The position numbers were made by a program, and so were the translations under genes. The notes under the pieces were generated by a model. It ran no database searches, had not been told where the DNA came from, and was given only the letters and a program-made list of their open reading frames with translations. This document shows positions 29,504 to 38,253 of a stretch of DNA of 64,000 bases, piece after piece; positions within the stretch are counted from its first letter, which is position 1, and each line of letters starts with the position of its first letter. Source of the DNA: Polaromonas jejuensis NBRC 106434 (lineage in GTDB: Bacteria; Pseudomonadota; Gammaproteobacteria; Burkholderiales; Burkholderiaceae_C). Where the stretch lies: assembly GCF_001598235.1 (NCBI RefSeq), contig NZ_BCYO01000005.1, forward strand, positions 124,001-188,000, read 5' to 3'.

Positions 29504-30742
29504 ATGAACAACGAACCAGGATTGACCACGGAAATCGTCCATTCCGACCGCGAATTTGGCGTCGAGCATGGCGGCTTGCACAAACCCATCCACACCTCCG
29601 TGCAATACGGTTTTGACAAGGTGGAAGACCTGATTGGCGTCTTCCAGGGCACGCTCAAGGGCGGCTTCAACTACGCGCGCCAGGGCACACCCACCACGGC
29701 GGCGCTGGAGGCCAAACTCACGATGATGGAGCAGGGCGTGGGCACCGTCAGCTTTGCCACCGGAATGGCGGCCATCACCGCCTTGTTTCTGACGCTGCTG
29801 CGGGCCGGCGACCACATCGTGTCCAGCCGCTACGTGTTCGGCAACACCAACAGCCTGCTGGGCACGCTGGGTGACCTGGGTATTGCCGTGAGCAAGGTCG
29901 ATGCCTGCGTCGTGCGCCACGTCGCCCAGGCGCTGCGGCCCGAGACGCGCATGGTCTTTGTGGAGACCGTGGCCAATCCCGGCACCCAGATTCCCGACCT
30001 GGATGCTATCGGCCGCTTGTGCCGCGAAAAGGGCGTGCTGTTCGTGGTGGACAACACCATCCTGTCGCCCGCGCTGTTTCGCCCGAAAGACGTGGGTGCG
30101 GGCCTCGTGGTCCATTCCCTGACCAAGACCATCGCGGGTCATGGCAACGCGCTGGGCGGCGCCGTGATCGACACCGGCCTGTTCGATTGGTCGCGCTATC
30201 CCAACATCAACGAGGCCTACCGCAAGGGCGACGCGAAGCAATGGGGGCTGACGCAAATCCGCAAGAAGGGCTTGCGTGACATGGGCGGATCGCTGTCGTC
30301 GCAGCACGCGCACCTGATCGGCGCCGGCGCCGAGACCCTGGTCCTGCGGCTGGCCCAAACCAGCGCGACCGCGATGGCGCTGGCCCGCTTCCTGGAGGGG
30401 CATCCCGCCGTGGCCCGGGTTCATTACCCCATGCTGCAGTCGCACCCGCAGCATGCACTGGCCCAAAAGCACTTCAAGGCCGGCTCATGGTTGATGGCCT
30501 TTGAGCTGCGCAACGCGGACGCCTGCCTGGAGGTGCTCAACCGCCTGAAACTGCCGGTCAAGGCCACAGGCATGGGCGACAGCCGCACGCTCGTCATCCC
30601 CGTGGCCCACACCATCTTCTGGGAAGCCGGCGCTGCGGCGCGTGCCGAGATGGGCATTGCGGACGGCCTGATACGCGTCTCGGTCGGGCTGGAAGACAGC
30701 GCCGATTTGATCGCCGACTTTGCGCAGGCCCTGGCGGATTGA
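29504..30742 (+). CDS. Cys/Met-metabolism PLP-dependent enzyme (cystathionine gamma-synthase/O-acylhomoserine sulfhydrylase type)
   Basis: 412 residues from the ATG at 29504. Fold type I PLP enzyme: the glycine-rich cofactor loop is in VSFATGMAAITALFLTLL, the Asp facing the pyridine nitrogen in LFVVDNTILSPALF, and the Schiff-base Lys in VHSLTKTIAGHGNALGG. The N-terminal FNYARQGTPTTAALEAKL supplies the phosphate-binding Tyr/Arg from the partner subunit. It acts on activated homoserine or cystathionine in Met/Cys synthesis; which reaction cannot be told from the motifs. It lies downstream of sbcB, with no functional link evident. Confidence 0.9.
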   Translation: MNNEPGLTTEIVHSDREFGVEHGGLHKPIHTSVQYGFDKVEDLIGVFQGTLKGGFNYARQGTPTTAALEAKLTMMEQGVGTVSFATGMAAITALFLTLLRAGDHIVSSRYVFGNTNSLLGTLGDLGIAVSKVDACVVRHVAQALRPETRMVFVETVANPGTQIPDLDAIGRLCREKGVLFVVDNTILSPALFRPKDVGAGLVVHSLTKTIAGHGNALGGAVIDTGLFDWSRYPNINEAYRKGDAKQWGLTQIRKKGLRDMGGSLSSQHAHLIGAGAETLVLRLAQTSATAMALARFLEGHPAVARVHYPMLQSHPQHALAQKHFKAGSWLMAFELRNADACLEVLNRLKLPVKATGMGDSRTLVIPVAHTIFWEAGAAARAEMGIADGLIRVSVGLEDSADLIADFAQALAD

Positions 30743-30767
30743 CCGCTGCGGGCAGGCCATGGCCCGC

Positions 30768-31868
30768 TCAGGCGGCGGCGCGTTCGGGCGGGTGCTTGGC
30801 AAAGGCGCTGCCAAAGCGGTTGGCCAGAAAGTCGGCCAGCGCGATGTCCTCCTGGCGGATAAAGCCCCGCGTGGGCAGGCGCCCCGCGGCCAGCAGGTCC
30901 AGCACGGTGCAGATGCCCGCCGCCGTGGTGATCTGGATGGCGCTGCGCAGCACGCCGCCGACTACGTGGCTGTAGACCTTGTGGGCGTAGGTTTCCTGCA
31001 TCAGCCGGCCGTCGCGCTGACCGCTGACGGTCACAAACACGATGACCACGTCCTGCATCGTGGTCGGCAGGGAATTTTCCAGGATGTCCTTGAGCACATC
31101 GCGGCGCTCGCGCAGGCGCAGGTCGTTGAGCAGCGCCTTCATGATGGCCGCGTGGCCGGGGTAGCGGATGGTCTTGTAGTTGAGGTGGGTGACCTTGCCC
31201 TGTAGCGTTTCGCACAGCGTCCCCAGGCCGCCCGAGGTGTTGAAGGCCTCGTAAGTCACGCCGTCGAGCGAGAACTCCTCACGCTCGGCCAGCGGCGGCA
31301 CCTGGCGTTGCACGCCTTCGACGATGGCCTCGCAGGGCTCGCAATATTCGTTGATGACCCCGTCGGTGCTCCAGGTCAGGTTGTAGTTGAGCGCGTTCGA
31401 CGGGAACTGCGGCAGGGCGCCCACGCGCATGCGCACGCTGTGCAGGCTGTCAAAACGTCGGCACAGGTCGGCGGCCACGATGGAGACAAAGCCGGGCGCC
31501 AGGCCGCATTGCGGGATCAGCGCCGACTGCGCGCCGGCGGCCAGTTCCCGCACGCGCCTGGTGCTGGCCACGTCCTCGGTCAGGTCCAGGTAATGCACTT
31601 TCTCGGCAACGGCGGCCTCGGCAATCGCCGTGGTCAGGTGAAACGGCGCCGCGCTCAGCACCGCGAACTGCCCTTTCAGGGCCGCACGCAGGGCGACGGG
31701 GTTGGTAACGTCCAGCGTTTGCGGTTGAACCCGGGGACCGGCCTTGATGCTGGCCAGTGCGGCCGGCGACGCATCGACCACCGTGACCTCGTAATCACCG
31801 GCAGCGCCCAGCATGGCGGCGATGGTCGAGCCGATTTTTCCGGCGCCGACGACCATGATTTTTTTCAT
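30768..31868 (-). CDS. Saccharopine dehydrogenase-family NAD(P)-dependent oxidoreductase
   Basis: 366 residues from the ATG at 31868, which has AAGGAG 6 bases upstream; the longer frame to 31967 overlaps the promoter region. Rossmann start MKKIMVVGAGKIGSTIAAML with the acidic VTVVDASP after strand 2. The C-terminal saccharopine-dehydrogenase domain has CGLAPGFVSIVAADLCRRF and YKTIRYPGHAAIMKALLNDL. Family members include lysine 6-dehydrogenase and saccharopine or carboxynorspermidine enzymes; lysine catabolism is the likeliest guess. It is divergent from an Lrp-type regulator, a usual control for amino-acid catabolic genes. Confidence 0.88.
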   Translation of the reverse strand: MKKIMVVGAGKIGSTIAAMLGAAGDYEVTVVDASPAALASIKAGPRVQPQTLDVTNPVALRAALKGQFAVLSAAPFHLTTAIAEAAVAEKVHYLDLTEDVASTRRVRELAAGAQSALIPQCGLAPGFVSIVAADLCRRFDSLHSVRMRVGALPQFPSNALNYNLTWSTDGVINEYCEPCEAIVEGVQRQVPPLAEREEFSLDGVTYEAFNTSGGLGTLCETLQGKVTHLNYKTIRYPGHAAIMKALLNDLRLRERRDVLKDILENSLPTTMQDVVIVFVTVSGQRDGRLMQETYAHKVYSHVVGGVLRSAIQITTAAGICTVLDLLAAGRLPTRGFIRQEDIALADFLANRFGSAFAKHPPERAAA

Positions 31869-32005
31869 TTCAAGCTCCTTGATATGCCCTCCGAGGCGGG
31901 GGTCTGCATTGATTGTGAGCGGGTGTGTCGTCAGTTGGTAGTGGCAATTCATACAAATCGAAGCCATAATTTAGGCGAATTGACATCAACAACAATGCAT
32001 TTCGC

Positions 32006-32437
32006 ATGAACCTCGACGCCATAGACCGAACCCTGCTCAACGAGCTGCGCGAAAACGCCCGTTGCCCCATGGCCCTGCTGGCCCGCAAGGTCGGGTTGTC
32101 GCGTACCGCCGTGCAGGCGCGCATTGCGCGGCTGGAGCGCGACAAGGTGATTACCGGCTATGGCGCACGCACCGGCGAGGCCTACGAGCAGTCGCTGGTA
32201 GCGGCCCATGTGATGCTCACGGTCGGCCCCAAGCTATCGGGTCCGGTCGAAGCCGCGCTGCGAAAGATCCCCGAGGTGCGCTCCCTGCTGTCCATCAGCG
32301 GCACCTTCGACATGATCGCCATCGTGCAGGCGGGCTCGATTGAAGGGCTGGACGCGCTGATAGACCGCATAGGCCTGCTTGATGGGGTCGAGCGCACCCA
32401 CACCTCGGTGGTGCTGTCCAGACGCTTCGAACGCTGA
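32006..32437 (+). CDS. Lrp/AsnC-family transcriptional regulator
   Basis: 143 residues. The N-terminal helix-turn-helix runs through LDAIDRTLLNELRENARCPM, then RKVGLSRTAVQARIARLERD. The C-terminal ligand-binding (RAM) domain has VEAALRKIPEVRSLLSISGTFD. The ATG is 137 bases from the start of the divergent saccharopine-dehydrogenase-like gene, so it probably controls that gene in response to an amino acid such as lysine. The spacer contains CAATTC and GAATTG blocks about 30 bases apart, a possible operator. Confidence 0.92.
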   Translation: MNLDAIDRTLLNELRENARCPMALLARKVGLSRTAVQARIARLERDKVITGYGARTGEAYEQSLVAAHVMLTVGPKLSGPVEAALRKIPEVRSLLSISGTFDMIAIVQAGSIEGLDALIDRIGLLDGVERTHTSVVLSRRFER

Positions 32438-32533
32438 GGTTTACAGGCAACAGGGTTGTAGCGGCATCATGGGCAAAGTAGCATTCATCCCGGACGCCTT
32501 TCGATTGAAGCGCTGACGAAGAAGGAACTCATC

Positions 32534-32998
32534 ATGACCGAGAGCCTAGGCGACAACGCCGATTCCTTTGCCGATCGCGAGCCGGTCACCTCCCGCGTTC
32601 TCGACGCACCTCAAGCGCGTGTGTTCCAGGCATTCAGTGACTCCGATCAGCTGGCGCGCTGGTGGGGCCCCAGGGGTTTCACCAACACCTTTGAGGAATT
32701 CGACCTGCGGCCCGGCGGCGCCTGGCGCTTCGTGATGCACGGGCCCGACGGGACGAACTACCCGAACGAAAGCGTCTTCGTCGAGGTCGTTCCGCGCGAG
32801 CGAGTCGTGTTCCGGCATCATTCTGGCCACGAGTTCGAGATGACGATCACCTTCGCGGAACAGGCGGGCAAAACGAGGCTGGGCTGGCGCCAGCGCTTCG
32901 ACTCCGCCGCCGAATGTCAGCGTGTGGCCAGCTTCGCCGTGGAGGCCAACGAGCAGAACCTGGATCGCCTTCAGGCGCTGCTCGCCGGCTTGGCCTGA
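32534..32998 (+). CDS. SRPBCC/AHSA1-like domain protein
   Basis: 154 residues with AAGGA 8 bases before the ATG. The START-like helix-grip fold is recognisable from VTSRVLDAPQARVFQAFSDS, LARWWGPRGFTNTFEEFDLR and GGAWRFVMHGPDG, the pattern of the activator-of-Hsp90-ATPase-like (AHSA1) group. These small proteins bind hydrophobic ligands; the function here is unknown. Monocistronic, followed by a repeat element. Confidence 0.88.
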   Translation: MTESLGDNADSFADREPVTSRVLDAPQARVFQAFSDSDQLARWWGPRGFTNTFEEFDLRPGGAWRFVMHGPDGTNYPNESVFVEVVPRERVVFRHHSGHEFEMTITFAEQAGKTRLGWRQRFDSAAECQRVASFAVEANEQNLDRLQALLAGLA

Positions 32999-33399
32999 TT
33001 TGTGATTTTGCTGCGTTATTGATAGCTGACTCCGCAGGACACATAAGGGCTGGAGCCATCATTGCTCTGAGGTTGGGGTGAGCGCCATGGCCGCAATCTC
33101 TGCTTGACCAGGCTTGCCGAACATCTGATGCGGCCGCGATGCTGCCGCTGTTGACCGGTTCGCAGGTCGCAGCTGCCTGCATTTTGTAAGGCAGGTTTCG
33201 CCCGGCAGTGCCATTGGCGAGCGTGCGGTATGTGTCGCTGGTTTTATTCGCTTGACCGGAACTTGGCGCGGCTGAAGAATGTCGGCTGACATGCGCTTGG
33301 CGACTTCTAGCGACGGTTTTATCCCGCAAGCGCCGTTTGATCCCGCATTTTGTGCGGTCTACGTCACGTTGGAAGGCCTATCCGCCAAGGAGCGTTGTC
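32999..33399. other. Gene-free stretch with one repeat copy
   Basis: About 400 bases. The first 65 hold an interspersed repeat copy (33014-33065). The rest contains open frames on both strands, but none with family character, a ribosome site or sensible codon use. It may be decayed gene remains. Confidence 0.4.
33014..33065. repeat. Interspersed palindromic element, intergenic copy
   Basis: CGTTATTGATAGCTGACTCC followed by ATAAGGGCTGGAGCCATCATT; half of the core dyad and the full GGGCTGGAG.CC tail. Confidence 0.55.
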
Positions 33400-33846
33400 A
33401 TGCGATTGGTTATCTCGCTCATGTTTCTTCTGTTGACTTCCGCCTGCGCAGTCAAGACTGGAGCGACAAGCGATGGCGCAGAACAGGTAGCCGCCGCTAC
33501 TACGGCCTGGCGTGCCGCGTATGACAGCCGGGATCCCGCACGCATCATCGGCATGTACGACACAGACGCGGTGCTATGGGGCACCACGGCCAAGACAGTC
33601 GCACCAACCCCCACGGCAATTGCCGAGTACTTCAAAGACGCAGCCAGTCGCCCTACGGCGAGAGTCACGTTCGGGGAACAGCACCTGCGTTTCTATGGTG
33701 AGGTTGGTGTGAACACCGGCTACTACACATTCTCCGAAGTACGAGATGGTCAAACCGTATCGCGTCCTGCGCGCTATACCCTGGTCTTCCGGAATCGGGA
33801 CGGCAAGTGGCTTGTCGTCGCGCATCATTCGTCGGTGGTTCCGTAG
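33400..33846 (+). CDS. Lipoprotein with SnoaL-like (SgcJ/EcaC, NTF2-fold) domain
   Basis: 148 residues from ATG 33400, with AAGGAG 8 bases upstream. Signal peptide with lipobox-like LLLTSAC (Cys16), so it is likely a lipoprotein. The rest is an NTF2-type cone fold: ATTAWRAAYDSRDPARIIGMY, ADAVLW-type DTDAVLWGTTAK, and the C-terminal ARYTLVFRNRDGKWLVVAHH, typical of the DUF4440/CaMKII-association group. Function unknown. It stands alone between two repeat copies. Confidence 0.85.
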   Translation: MRLVISLMFLLLTSACAVKTGATSDGAEQVAAATTAWRAAYDSRDPARIIGMYDTDAVLWGTTAKTVAPTPTAIAEYFKDAASRPTARVTFGEQHLRFYGEVGVNTGYYTFSEVRDGQTVSRPARYTLVFRNRDGKWLVVAHHSSVVP

Positions 33847-33888
33847 GCGCCAGGCCTTCAGCAGAGGGCGTTCTTTTTTCGAACCCTC

Positions 33889-33955
33889 ATAGCTATTGAA
33901 TCAATAGCTGCAGACGATTATTCGATATGGGCTGGAGGCCTGAATGGCTTAAAAA
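33889..33955. repeat. Interspersed palindromic element, best-preserved core
   Basis: AGCTATTGAATCAATAGCT (33891-33909) is a perfect 9-bp inverted repeat around one base, followed by ATATGGGCTGGAGGCCTGAA (33926-33945). Confidence 0.7.
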
Positions 33956-34686
33956 TCCGTCCATGGAGAAGATGTCTTTCTTTCATCCGCTGGCGGAAAC
34001 TCGACGCGCACCTGCCCGGCCTGCCAAGCCGGGTACTTCTCCATCACCCGCGCAAACAGCGCGCCAGTCTCCCAACGCCCCAACCAGCCCACCAAGTGCA
34101 GCCAGGGCTGCGCCGCAAACCAGGCCGCATCGGTGTGGGCAAACTGGCGCACGAAGGGCAGTATGGCCATGTCGGCCAGGCTGGCGCTGGGGCCGCTGAG
34201 CCAGCCGTTGCGGCTCAGCCGGGCTTCCAGTTCCATCAACCAGCGGGCGGCGCTGCTGCGATGGGCCTCGGCAAAGGCCTTGTCGTCGCCTGCATGTTCG
34301 GCGGCGTAGCGGTTCGGGTACTTGTAGCGGTCCAGGTCGCGTTTGAACGGGCCGTCGTTGGCGGCGATCAGGGCTTGCCGGGCCTCCAGGCCGGCGCTAT
34401 CGGCGGCCAGCCAGCCTTCGGGGTCGTGCTGCTCAAGTGCCCAGCGCATGATGTCCAGGCTTTGCTCGATCACGGCCCCGCTGGGCAGCACCAGCACGGG
34501 CACGGTGGCCTTGGGCGACGCGGCCAGCATCTCGGGCGGTTTGCTCTTCAGCACGATTTCGCGCAGCTCGCAGCGCTGGCCGCTCACGGCGATGGCCATG
34601 CGGGCGCGCATGGCGTAGGGGCAGCGCCTGAAGGAATACAGAACCGGCAGGGTTTGTTCCGCCTGGGCTGCCACTTCTTGTGACAC
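33949..34686 (-). CDS. Glutathione S-transferase family protein
   Basis: 245 residues. The thioredoxin-fold N-domain starts at LPVLYSFRRCPYAMRARMAI, with Cys in the RRCPYA motif (Omega/Beta-like, possible thiol chemistry), cis-Pro in KATVPVLVLPSG and the glutathione-binding VIEQSLDIMRW. The C-domain has GPSASLADMAILPFVRQFAH. It lies 8 bases downstream of trhO and is transcribed with it. Glutathione-dependent conjugation or deglutathionylation is likely; the substrate is unknown. Confidence 0.9.
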   Translation of the reverse strand: MSQEVAAQAEQTLPVLYSFRRCPYAMRARMAIAVSGQRCELREIVLKSKPPEMLAASPKATVPVLVLPSGAVIEQSLDIMRWALEQHDPEGWLAADSAGLEARQALIAANDGPFKRDLDRYKYPNRYAAEHAGDDKAFAEAHRSSAARWLMELEARLSRNGWLSGPSASLADMAILPFVRQFAHTDAAWFAAQPWLHLVGWLGRWETGALFARVMEKYPAWQAGQVRVEFPPADERKTSSPWTDF

Positions 34687-34694
34687 GCTAACTT

Positions 34695-35642
34695 TCAGGT
34701 GGAGCCGGGCTGCCGCACGCCAATATGCGCCTGCTGGCGCGCCTCGGCCAGTTCGACCTGGCGCTGGCGCTCGCGGTAGCCGCGCTTTTGTTCTTCGGTG
34801 GTGCGGCCGTGGCAGTGGGCGCAGCTCACGCCCAGCTCGTACAGCGGCGACTGGCGGTCTTGGGCGCTGAGCGGGTCGCGGCAGGAGCGGCAGAGGGTGA
34901 AGTCGCCCTTGGCCAGGCCGTGGCCGACAGAGACGCGTTCATCGAACACAAAGCATTCGCCTTCCCAGCTGCTTTGCGCCTGCGGCACGGTTTCCAGGTA
35001 TTTGAGGATGCCGCCTTCGAGGTGGTAAACCTCCTCAAAGCCTTTGCTGCGCATCAGCGCCGTCGATTTTTCGCAGCGTATGCCCCCGGTGCAGAACATG
35101 GCCACGCGGGGTTTTTTGCCATCGGTGGCGGCCAGCTTGCCGCCGGCTGCCATTTCCTTCTCGACCCAGCCGGGCAGCTCCGAAAAGCTGTGGGTGGCGG
35201 GGTTGATCGCGCCCTTGAAGCTGCCTATGGAGACTTCGTAATCGTTGCGCGTGTCGATCAGCACCACGTCGGGGTCGGCGATCAGCTGGTTCCAGTCCTG
35301 CGGCTTGACGTACTGGCCGGCCATGAGGGCGGGATGCACCTCGGGCACACCCATGGTGACGATTTCGCGTTTCAGGCGCACCTTCATGCGGTAAAACGGC
35401 AGGTGGTCCGCCCAGGCCTCCTTGTGCTCCAGCGCGGCCAGGCGTGGGTCGGCGCGCAGCCAGGCCAGCACCGCGTGCACGCCTTCGGGCAGGCCGGCAA
35501 TCGTGCCGTTGATGCCTTCGGACGCCAGCAGCAGCGTGCCTTTGACGCCGTTGGCCTCACAGCAGGCGAGCAGGGGTGCCTGGAGCGCCGCGAAATCGGG
35601 CAGCTCGACAAACTTGTAAAGGGCGGCGGTCAGGAAGGTCAT
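34695..35642 (-). CDS. trhO: tRNA uridine(34) hydroxylase, rhodanese type
   Basis: 315 residues, the YceA/TrhO family that makes 5-hydroxyuridine at tRNA position 34 in an oxygen-dependent step. N-terminal acylphosphatase-like domain ([20 protein letters not shown]). The rhodanese domain has the catalytic Cys in [20 protein letters not shown] and [20 protein letters not shown]. The C-terminal zinc-type cysteines are in [12 protein letters not shown] and [10 protein letters not shown]. It is followed closely by a GST gene; upstream is a repeat copy. Confidence 0.94.
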   Translation of the reverse strand: MTFLTAALYKFVELPDFAALQAPLLACCEANGVKGTLLLASEGINGTIAGLPEGVHAVLAWLRADPRLAALEHKEAWADHLPFYRMKVRLKREIVTMGVPEVHPALMAGQYVKPQDWNQLIADPDVVLIDTRNDYEVSIGSFKGAINPATHSFSELPGWVEKEMAAGGKLAATDGKKPRVAMFCTGGIRCEKSTALMRSKGFEEVYHLEGGILKYLETVPQAQSSWEGECFVFDERVSVGHGLAKGDFTLCRSCRDPLSAQDRQSPLYELGVSCAHCHGRTTEEQKRGYRERQRQVELAEARQQAHIGVRQPGST

Positions 35643-35687
35643 GGCTTGGTGGTTCGCCTGTGAGGCGGGCGAGCGGCGGTCTGGGTA

Positions 35688-35752
35688 CTATCAAATTGAT
35701 AGCTTCTTGCGCTCGCCTCGCATGGGCTGGCGGCCTATTTTATCCAAATATC
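35688..35752. repeat. Interspersed palindromic element, intergenic copy
   Basis: CTATCAAATTGATAG (perfect dyad) then CTTCTTGCGC and ATGGGCTGGCGGCCTATTTT, full length. It separates the divergent trhO and 2-dehydropantoate reductase-like genes. Confidence 0.7.
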
Positions 35753-35839
35753 AGCGCCACATCGCTGGCGGCTGCAGCAAGCCGCCTTGCCGCGAAGGGC
35801 TATCATGTTTCCCCCTCTTTGCACACCTGAAAGCCTCGC

Positions 35840-36811
35840 ATGAGTTCCCTCCCGCCCAACGACAAAAGCATCAAGGTCGCCGTCATGGGCGCAGGCGCTG
35901 TGGGCTGCTATTACGGCGGCATGCTGGCGCGCGCCGGGCACGAGGTGGTGTTGATCGCGCGGCCCCAGCACGTGGAGGCCATAGCACGCGATGGCCTGCG
36001 CATGGAAACGCGCAGCTTCGACGAACATGTGCGCCTGGCTGCCAGCAGCGAGCCCAGCGCGGTGCAGGGGGCCCAGCTCGTCCTCTTCTGCGTCAAATCC
36101 ACCGACACCGAATCGGCCGGCGCCCAAATCCGGCCGCACCTGCCGGCCGATGCCCTGGTGTTGTGCCTGCAAAACGGCGTGGACAACGCCGACCGCCTGC
36201 GCGCGGTGCTCCCCGAAACCGCGGTGGCCGCCGCCGTGGTGTACGTGGCCACCGAAATGGCCGGCCCCGGCCACGTCAAGCACCACGGCCGCGGCGAACT
36301 GGTGATCGAGCCTTCCAGCACCAGCGAGGCCGTGGCGCAAGCGCTGATCGCCGCCGGCGTGCCCACCGAGGTCTCCGGCAACGTGCGCGGCGCGCTGTGG
36401 GCCAAGCTGATACTCAACTGCGCCTACAACGCCGTCTCGGCCATCGCCCAGCTGCCCTATGGCAAGACGGTGCAGGGCGTTGGCGTGAAAGACGTGATGC
36501 GCGACGTGGTGGCCGAGTGCCTGGCCGTGGCCAAGGCCGAGGGCGTGCAGGTACCCGGCGACGCGGTGGCGGCCGTGGACAAGCTCGCCGACAGCATGCC
36601 CAACCAGTATTCATCGACCGCGCAAGACCTGGCGCGCGGCAAGCGCAGCGAGATCGACTACCTCAATGGCCTGGTCGTGAAGCGCGGCGAGGCGCTGGGG
36701 ATTGCGACGCCGGCGAACCGGGTGTTGTGGGCGCTGGTGAAGTTGATGGAGTCAAGGCCAGCTAGTGTTTGGCTACAGGGTGCTGCTCATCGCGCCGTGA
36801 CTGCGGCGTAG
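35840..36811 (+). CDS. 2-dehydropantoate 2-reductase family protein
   Basis: 323 residues. Rossmann start VAVMGAGAVGCYYGGMLARAG, NADP-side LVLFCVKSTDTESAG, the VLCLQNGVDNADRL segment and the catalytic Lys in GALWAKLILNCAYNAVSAI, with SEIDYLNGLVVKRGEALGIATPAN near the end. It reduces ketopantoate to pantoate (NADPH) in pantothenate synthesis, or a related 2-oxoacid; several paralogues are usual. The last 17 residues (after KLMESR) go beyond the family end and are encoded by DNA shared with the convergent antitoxin gene (39-base overlap). Confidence 0.9.
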   Translation: MSSLPPNDKSIKVAVMGAGAVGCYYGGMLARAGHEVVLIARPQHVEAIARDGLRMETRSFDEHVRLAASSEPSAVQGAQLVLFCVKSTDTESAGAQIRPHLPADALVLCLQNGVDNADRLRAVLPETAVAAAVVYVATEMAGPGHVKHHGRGELVIEPSSTSEAVAQALIAAGVPTEVSGNVRGALWAKLILNCAYNAVSAIAQLPYGKTVQGVGVKDVMRDVVAECLAVAKAEGVQVPGDAVAAVDKLADSMPNQYSSTAQDLARGKRSEIDYLNGLVVKRGEALGIATPANRVLWALVKLMESRPASVWLQGAAHRAVTAA

Positions 36812-37177
36812 TTTTTTTGCGGCTGTTCGCCTGAGTGTTTTTGCCGGTGCTGATACCTTCTTCCTTGGCGTCCGTACGTCCTCTGGCGCGGCAAAGTGGA
36901 AATTGACGCCTAGCGCTTGCGCCACCCTGAAAATGGTGTCATACCTTGGGTGAGCACCCGGAGCCAATGCCTTGTAAAGGCTTTCCCGACCAAGTCCGGC
37001 TTTCCTGGCGAGCTCTGCCATCCCTCTTGCTCGCCCAACTACCGCAAAGGCATCCAGCAGTACGGCTGGATCGCCCATTTCGGCCGCAGCATTCAGATAC
37101 TCGGCAATGGCCTTTTCATCTGTGAGGTACTCCGCCTCATCAAAAGGTTTCAGCCCCAGAGGGTTGTCATTACGCAT
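36773..37177 (-). CDS. Type II toxin-antitoxin system antitoxin (HTH, COG3636-like)
   Basis: 134 residues. The first 100 match the addiction-module antidote group found with HigB/RelE-type killers: PFDEAEYLTDEKAIAEYLNA, then the helix-turn-helix AELARKAGLGRESLYKALAP and DTIFRVAQALGVNFHF. A basic tail of about 33 residues (RTPRKKVSAPAKTLRRTAAK and on) exceeds the family's usual length and runs into the convergent reductase gene. GGAG 6 bases before the ATG. It starts 3 bases after the toxin stop, so the toxin gene comes first. Confidence 0.9.
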   Translation of the reverse strand: MRNDNPLGLKPFDEAEYLTDEKAIAEYLNAAAEMGDPAVLLDAFAVVGRARGMAELARKAGLGRESLYKALAPGAHPRYDTIFRVAQALGVNFHFAAPEDVRTPRKKVSAPAKTLRRTAAKKLRRSHGAMSSTL

Positions 37178-37180
37178 AAG

Positions 37181-37474
37181 TCACTCCAATTCTTTTGCGA
37201 GGGCCTTGGCTCGCTTGATATCGGCTTTTTGGGTGGATTTATTTCCACCACACAACAACACATAGATCACCGAGCCAATGCGCTTGAAATAGACCCGATA
37301 GCCGGGCCCATAGTGGATGCGCATTTCGCTCAAGCCTTCCCCCACCGGTTCGCAGTCTCCGAAATTGCCCGACCGGGCCGCCGTAATCCGCGCCAGGATC
37401 TTTACCTTGCCTATAGGGTCCGAAAGCCCTCGCAGCCATTCGGAAAACTCGGATCCCTCAAGGATGGTGTTCAC
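37181..37474 (-). CDS. Type II toxin, RelE/HigB-like (COG3657)
   Basis: 97 residues with a GTG start. The RelE/ParE-like fold shows as SEFSEWLRGLSDPIGKVKIL, ARITAARSGNFGDCEPVGEG, LSEMRIHYGPGYRVYFKRIG and VLLCGGNKSTQKADIKRAKA, the pattern of the addiction-module killer group. The Arg/Tyr in MRIHYGPGYRVYF and the Lys-rich end suit an mRNA-cleaving enzyme acting at the ribosome. It is the first gene of the pair, with a palindromic operator 42 bases upstream. Confidence 0.92.
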   Translation of the reverse strand: MNTILEGSEFSEWLRGLSDPIGKVKILARITAARSGNFGDCEPVGEGLSEMRIHYGPGYRVYFKRIGSVIYVLLCGGNKSTQKADIKRAKALAKELE

Positions 37475-37515
37475 TGTCGCTCACTGGCTTTGGTTGGCGT
37501 TCATTGATAGTCATT

Positions 37516-37531
37516 GTATCCGAATGGATAC
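37516..37531. promoter_or_regulatory. Palindromic operator candidate of the toxin-antitoxin pair
   Basis: GTATCC-GAAT-GGATAC, a perfect 6-bp dyad. On the minus strand it overlaps a TACAAT -10-like hexamer, 42 bases before the toxin start, the usual place for antitoxin autorepression. Confidence 0.55.
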
Positions 37532-37585
37532 GAGTTGCGGGCGGTCTTCGCGCACCCTCAAACGCAGGGGCAACCGCTGTTCGCT

Positions 37586-38059
<474 letters not shown>

Positions 38060-38217
38060 GATTTTCCTCAGGATGGAAAGTGAGTTTGTTCGTGCCGGGA
38101 GTTCGGGTGCGGAAGGCAGTTTAATCGGATGGGCCGTTGCGGGCGACGGTCAGCGCATGGGGGAAAGGGGCACAAATGGAAGAAAATTGCAGGAATGTGG
38201 ATAAGCAATGCGCGCCA

Positions 38218-38244
38218 TGTCACAAACCGCAGCGTTCAAACGTC
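38218..38244 (+). promoter_or_regulatory. ECF41 promoter in front of the sigma gene
   Basis: TGTCACA (38218-38224), 16 bases, CGTC (38241-38244): the TGTCACA-N16-CGTC motif known for ECF41. It ends only 9 bases before the sigma ATG. Confidence 0.75.
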
Positions 38245-38253
38245 TAAGGGCTT

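Noticed and set aside
33100..33330. Minus-strand frame of about 160 codons in the 33 kb gap
   Set aside because: No ribosome site, no recognisable domain, and composition looks like decayed or non-coding DNA.
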